Of a stretch of 64,000 nucleotides of DNA, positions 59,076 to 64,000 are shown piece after piece (position 1 is the stretch's first letter; each line of letters opens with the position of its first letter). The stretch comes from Poecilobothrus nobilitatus (taxonomy: Eukaryota; Arthropoda; Insecta; Diptera; Dolichopodidae), in NCBI GenBank assembly GCA_947095535.1, contig OX352772.1:317760018-317824017 (forward strand). Direction: 5' to 3'. The notes under the pieces were generated by a model. The model saw only the letters and a list, made by a program, of their open reading frames with translations, did not search any database and was not told the DNA's origin. The translations under genes were made by a program, and so were the position numbers.

Positions 59076-59991
59076 CTTTACTTTAATTTAAAATGTGCTT
59101 TTCTTTGTTCTAAAATAATTCTGTAGGGTTAATACATTATATTACAATCTGATGTAAAAGATTTTTATATATACATGTATAGGTACATATATATATATAT
59201 ATATATTTTATATATACATATTTATAAGTAAACATAATACATATGTATATATAAAAAGTTTTGAAATATCTCATATCCAGACAGGAATTGTTGGTCAAAT
59301 TGCACCCTTATTCCAATTTTTATTTTTTTTTATTTTGTTTTTATTTTTTTTTGTTTCATTAAAATGAAAGAGAAAATCAATTTTAAAAATTGAAAAGACG
59401 AACCTTGTAACTTATATGAATGAATGAATATCCTTATAGATAATGTACATTAATTTTTTTTTTGTTTTGTTTTTGTTTTTAATATTAATATATAATATTA
59501 TAATAAATATATAATATTGTATATATTTTCAATATATTTTAATGTAATATATTGAAAATTTTGTATTTGTTAAAACTCTGGTTAAAATAATTAAATAGTG
59601 GAAAGAAAATTATCAATAAAAGAATTTAATATAAAAATTTGAAAAATATTAATATTTAATTTAAAAAATTAATTTTTCCAATATTATAAATTATGGGTGT
59701 CCCTATATATGATTGCCATTGCCATCCCTATAGTTTTATCTGAAACTTTAATAATCGGTTAAGGCCACCATTATTTAAAATCTATGATTATAACGATCTT
59801 AAATATATTTGAATAGAATAGCGGAAGAAGAGCCGGTAATGAACTATGGGTAAGAGCCTAATTAAGATGCTCCACGTTCAATTTCAAAAAAAAAAAAAGG
59901 AAGTTCACTTTGAAATAGGATATTTTTATTTTGTTTTGGTTTTTGGTCATCGTACCTAAATTTGCCTTTGTGATTAAATTAATAGCTAATA
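55836..59991. other. AT-rich DNA, dense (TA)n and A tracts
   Basis: Microsatellites: (TA)n near 58119-58145, 58352-58378 and 59040-59072; T tract 56283-56303; A tracts 56700-56716 and 58748-58762. 'gaggcgcctagtctaga' near 56221 is an isolated GC-rich word also seen at 61530. No gene; all open frames are low complexity. Confidence 0.6.
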
Positions 59992-60821
59992 AAGAGTTTT
60001 CCAATTTGAGGGATATGATTTCTAAGTGACGTTTCGGCCATTTGTAGTATGTCATGATCTGTAAGTTTTTTTTGTCATTGTATTCAGTAATGTTTACAAT
60101 TTCATCATGGAGAGATATACGCAAGAATAACGTTTACAAATTATTCAATTTTATTATCAAAATAATCGTTCTCCAATTGCAACTTTTTTAAGAAAATCAT
60201 CTTCTCCGATAAGGCTCACTTTTATCTGAGTGGTGTGATAAATAAACAAAACTGTCGATTCTGGTGCGAATAAAATCTACAAATTATTCATGTTCAACCA
60301 TTACATTCACCTAAATTGACAGTTTGGTGTGGTTTTTGGTCTGATGGAATCATCGGTCCGTACTTCTTTCGAAATAAAGCTGGTAACACCGTTACTGTGA
60401 ATGGAGAGCGGTATAGATCGATGATAACCAACATTTTATGGCCGAAATTGGAAGAAGTTGATCTTGACAATATCTGGTTTCAACAAGACGGGGCTACGTG
60501 CCACACACACAGCACGTGCAACAACCGAATTATTGCAAGAAAAGTTTGGAGATTCGATTATTTCAAGAAATTGTGACATTGAATGGCCTCCAAGAAGTTG
60601 TGATTTAACACCATTAGACTATTTCTTGTGGGGTTATTTGAAGTCATTGGTCTTTAGCAATAAACCAGACTCTCTTCAAGCTTTAGAAATCAATAGGCCA
60701 TTTGAATGACCTTTTATTCAGAACTTAATTGTATCGATTGTACTTCACACATTTGAATTTCCTTAACAATTAGTGTGTTTTTTTTTTAAAGAAATCATAT
60801 CACTCAAATTGGAAAACACTG
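59992..60821 (+). mobile_element. mariner-type transposon, DD41D subtype, dead copy
   Basis: An 830-bp element between TA dinucleotides (59990-59991 and 60822-60823). Terminal inverted repeats of about 31 bp: left 'gttttccaatttgagggata tgatttct', right (reversed) 'gttttccaatttgagtgata tgatttct', two or three mismatches. It carries one broken transposase gene (60107-60709). Known members of this group are about 1.3 kb, so roughly 0.5 kb is missing, mainly the DNA-binding half. A full active relative elsewhere in the genome could in principle have mobilised it. Confidence 0.93.
60107..60709 (+). pseudogene. mariner DD41D transposase, deleted and frameshifted
   Basis: ATG at 60107 gives MERYTQE, a stop, RLQIIQFYYQNNRSPIATF, the expected N-terminus. 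A deletion then joins directly, out of frame, to SDKAHFYLSG with the first catalytic D at 60208-60210. After an in-frame stop it continues LTVWCGFWSDGIIGPYFFRN, VTVNGERYR, WFQQDGATCHT (second D), a frameshift in the CACACA run near 60502-60508, then RATTELLQEKFGDSIISRN, WPPRSCDLTPLDYFLWGYLKS (third D in PLD) and a stop at 60707-60709. Forty-one residues separate the second and third D, hence DD41D. All three acidic residues survive, but deletion, stop and frameshift make it inactive. Confidence 0.93.
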
Positions 60822-60823
60822 TA

Positions 60824-63424
60824 ATATACTATTATCCACACATACTTTTATATCTAATATTTTGTTATCTTATAATATATTCTTCTATTGGGGGGTGCGA
60901 TAGACAAAGCATAATTACTTACTTTTATATTTTGTACATAATAAACGAGAATATGTAGAACTATTCAACATTATTTTTTATTAGTAATCGGAGATTCTTT
61001 GAAGATTGAATTAAAATTTTATTTTTAATTTGTTGTCAATATTTGAGGTGAAATAACATTTGATTGCGGAAAATATGTACTAATTTTGCATTTTTCTTTA
61101 TTTTAAAAGAACTATCAATTAGTAAACAAGTAATAAACATTTTTTTATTCATGATTAAAAAGTTTTAATTTAAGGTAATCTTTTAATTTGTTAAAGGCAA
61201 ATCACATTATAAAATATTCAATATACTAAAAGAATAAACAATGATAACATATTTAATACTAAAAGAATAATTGATGGATGACTAAAGTATAACTGGGAGG
61301 GGGAAAGTTGATTTTGATTTTCACATAACGGTGGATTTCTGGAGTGAAAACCGACAGTAAAAACAACAGAAATGAGATTTTTTACGATAATCAGTTCAGG
61401 CCACCGGTACTGGAAGATCACATCGAGAAAATAAGTATAGCAAAGACTAACCTATGCAGTGGATAGAAGGCGGTAGCAATAGTTAAACATAAAAAACATA
61501 CAGTTCATGAAGGTTCGGTGAGACGCGCCTAGGCGCCTAGGTAGACCTACAAAGGGTAGCAGCGCCTAGATGTAAGAGCAAGTAAAAGCTTCCTTAACTT
61601 TATTATTCTTATAAGGCCGTATAATCAATTTTATGTTGTGATCGGTATTAAAAAACATCTGCTACCGGTATTGTCATTATGTGATAGTTTGGACGCTTTC
61701 TTTAGAGTACTAATTTATGAAACTAATTTTGAAAAAAAATTTTCCTGTGATCCTCACCAAACAACGAAACGATAACGAAATGCAAAAAAGTGATAGTGGC
61801 TGTAATTCTGCTGAAAATTTAATAATTTTTCATAAATGAAAATATTTTGTTTTTTTATTTTGATTTTTACAATGTCTAATTTTTTGACATTTAAATATTA
61901 AGCAGAAAGAAAAGCTATAGTATATAAATCATAAAATAGAAGTGTTTAGAAAAATAAATTTGATCCGAATATCAAAATATAATTTCAAATTTAAACCAGA
62001 TCAAGTCTCAAATGTTATTCTTACCGAGATGATATTATTTGTGTATGATACCATATCCGTATACCAAGTGTAAATTTTTAATACTTGAGAAGTCGGTGTC
62101 TGTGGCGATCTGATATCGATGCCAAACCACCAGTATTCGTTAAACGAAATTTATAATTTATAAACATTTCAGTATTTTAAGGGTAATTTGTAGTATTAGC
62201 CGTTTGACTTTTAAACGGGTGGCAATAAGTTTTTTAGGTCTTGAAATTGAGTAAAAATGTTAAATAAATTATTTTTTAAAAAAGTAATTTTAACAGATTG
62301 TAACGAAAGTGTCATATAGCTACTGAAAACTAACCAACTATATCTGATGTAATCAACACATATGATTAACCATAAGAGCAAACCAACTAATTGAATATTT
62401 TTATTATTAAATTTTATAATTTTTTTATTAAATTATTTAATTTTTCTCTGTAAAATATTAAAAAAAAAAAAATTACTTCTACTCATTTCCGTTATTTCCT
62501 TTTTTCCTAGAATTTGCTCTAAGGATATTAATTTGATAATTTTGGTTTAAAAATCCTTACATAAGTTAAAATAATGGTGAAGTTAGTATTTTTTTTTTTG
62601 ATTTTTTCATTTTCTTTCTTTTTTCTTTTTTCATTCGGGATAAAATATGAGTGGACTTACAAAATTGGAGGTTCAATGAAATTGAAATTAATTAATTCTT
62701 TTTGGGTTTGTTATTTTTTCATTTTCTTAATATATTGGTGTTTTGTTTTCTGTTTTTTTTTGTTTTTGTTATTTTTAATGCGATTATTATGAGGAGGATA
62801 TAATCTGAGCTTGTAAATTTTGTTTTACGTTTTCCTCACTTTACGTTTTGGTGTACCCTGACTTTTACGATTTTTTTTTTTTGTATAAAAATAAATTTGA
62901 ATATTTTTGGAATTTTATAAGAAAAAAAAGAAAATTTTTAAATTCGTTTTGTTTTTTTTTTTTGTATTTACCGAAAATACATTTTAAAGTGTTTCCATGC
63001 AATAAATAAATTTTACCATATTGTTAAACATTAAAATTAAAGAAAAAATAAAAACAATAGCTAATCTTATTAATAATTATTTATTTAGCTGTAATTTTAC
63101 CTTCTAGTAATATTAAATTCAGAGTTACCATATGATAAAATTAGTGTAAGTAATAGAAACTAATATTTAATTTATTCAATTTAATATACAAGGAGTATAT
63201 TATTCTTAATTTAAATCAAATTTTTGTTAATAAGCCCGTTCAATTTATGTAAGAAAATTATTATTAAAACTGATAATTCTAGTAGGTCTTAAAAAATATT
63301 CTTGTCAAAAAATTAGTAAAAAGCCTTTTGGCAGCTGCACTATTTCAAAAGCTTTAGAGTTAAAATATTTATGGGAGAAATGTTGTTAAAAAAGATTTTA
63401 ATAATGAACTACAAAGTATTTAAA
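60824..63424. other. AT-rich DNA with two GC-richer patches
   Basis: 'gacgcgcctaggcgcctagg' with 'gcagcgcctagatgta' at 61520-61573 is a patch with repeated gcgcctag words, probably an old element. 'aacggtggatttctggagtg ... ccaccggtactgg' at 61325-61412 is another. T-rich coding-like frame at 62574-62792 is hydrophobic low complexity. No gene recognised. Confidence 0.5.
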
Positions 63425-63640
63425 ATAGCCAAAATTTTTTTGTGGTGTTGTGTACCACAGCTCCGTTAATTTTAGGTGATCCATAAACTGCTATATTTTG
63501 TTTATAATATTGTGTCCAGCCTCTGGTGGAATCTACTTCCCTAACAATATTTGGGGAATATGTCCGACCCCTGGTGGGCCATAATACGCAAAGATATGAC
63601 GGCCAGAGGTCTCATGACATGTCGCCACAATTTTAAGATT
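63425..63640. other. GC-richer island with duplicated CTGGTGG motif
   Basis: 'tgtggtgttgtgtaccaca' (63441-63459) folds as a small stem. 'tgtccagcctctggtggaat' and 'tgtccgacccctggtgggcc' are two related units 56 bp apart. Reading frame CPASGGIYFPNNIWGICPTP is open but short and unrecognised. Origin unknown: old transposon, exon remnant or noncoding repeat. Confidence 0.35.
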
Positions 63641-64000
63641 ACCAAATTTTTAAATTTTGTTTAAAATTTTTCAAAACGTTAACCATCAAGAATGAATAAA
63701 TTAAAAAGACAAAAAAAAAAGGATTCATTTTATAAAAAATTAATAATAATCCTTTATTTGGATACCGTTAATATATAAAAAGAAAGGAATTTATATTGTT
63801 AATAAAATATAAATTAAGTATATAATAAAGAAAATAATAAAATTAAAATTATTATTCGGATATTTTTAACATTATAATTGTAAATTTTCTTTTTATTCTG
63901 TAATTATAATTAAAAATTTAATAAAATTTTATTTAAAAAAAAAACGAAAAAAACAAAAAAATAACAAACAAAAACAAAAAATACCAAAAATATCGAAATA
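63641..64000. other. AT-rich DNA at window end
   Basis: Nothing recognised; A-rich last 100 bp. Confidence 0.55.

Noticed and set aside
59858..60124. 88-codon minus-strand frame
   Set aside because: Antisense shadow of the mariner 5' region.
1..64000. Contaminating bacterial or viral segment
   Set aside because: Base composition is uniformly AT-rich, there are no compact gene runs, and all coding relics are insect-type transposable elements.

Overview
The window is very A+T-rich eukaryotic DNA (by eye three quarters or more A+T), full of homopolymer tracts and microsatellites, and I find no intact protein-coding gene. All recognisable content is mobile-element debris: tRNA-derived SINEs, a mariner and a Tigger/pogo-type DNA transposon, decayed LINE reading frames, several noncoding dispersed repeat families, foldback elements and local tandem repeats. 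The element set fits an insect genome. One family (Rep-2) has the layout of a repeat that I recall as common between genes of drosophilid flies, so a dipteran is my best guess; this is an inference. The window is probably intergenic or deep intronic.

Layout. 0-5 kb: C-terminal LINE relic, SINE remnant, a SINE inserted in another SINE, plain AT-rich DNA. 5-12 kb: a Helitron-like or nonautonomous repeat, an inverted-repeat candidate at 7.2-7.8 kb, one weak candidate exon at 8.2 kb. 12-17.5 kb: two Rep-1 copies, the second split by a Tigger-type transposon, then Rep-2. 17.8-22.8 kb: SINE relic, a complete SINE with 16-bp target duplications, a 111-bp direct repeat pair, a LINE relic with reverse transcriptase motifs, Rep-1. 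24.4-31 kb: Harbinger-like foldback, Rep-1 copies, two SINEs, Rep-2, Rep-3. 32.3-36.6 kb: composite repeat with a 130-170 bp tandem array ending in an (ACAA) microsatellite, then a compound Rep-1. 37.9-39.7 kb: Rep-1 split by Rep-2. 40.7-55.8 kb: two more LINE relics, three SINEs, several foldbacks and tandem duplications. 60-60.8 kb: a mariner of DD41D type with both terminal inverted repeats but internal deletion, stops and frameshift.

The insertions give relative ages: Rep-1 is old and is the target of Tigger and Rep-2; SINE-A was active long enough to insert into itself. Two SINE types share the same tRNA-like head and following stem-loop but have different 3' bodies and tails, which suggests module exchange or use of different LINE partners. 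The LINE relics retain the same C-terminal signature, so one LINE clade seems to have been important here. Names Rep-1, Rep-2, Rep-3, SINE-A and SINE-B are mine; no database search was possible.
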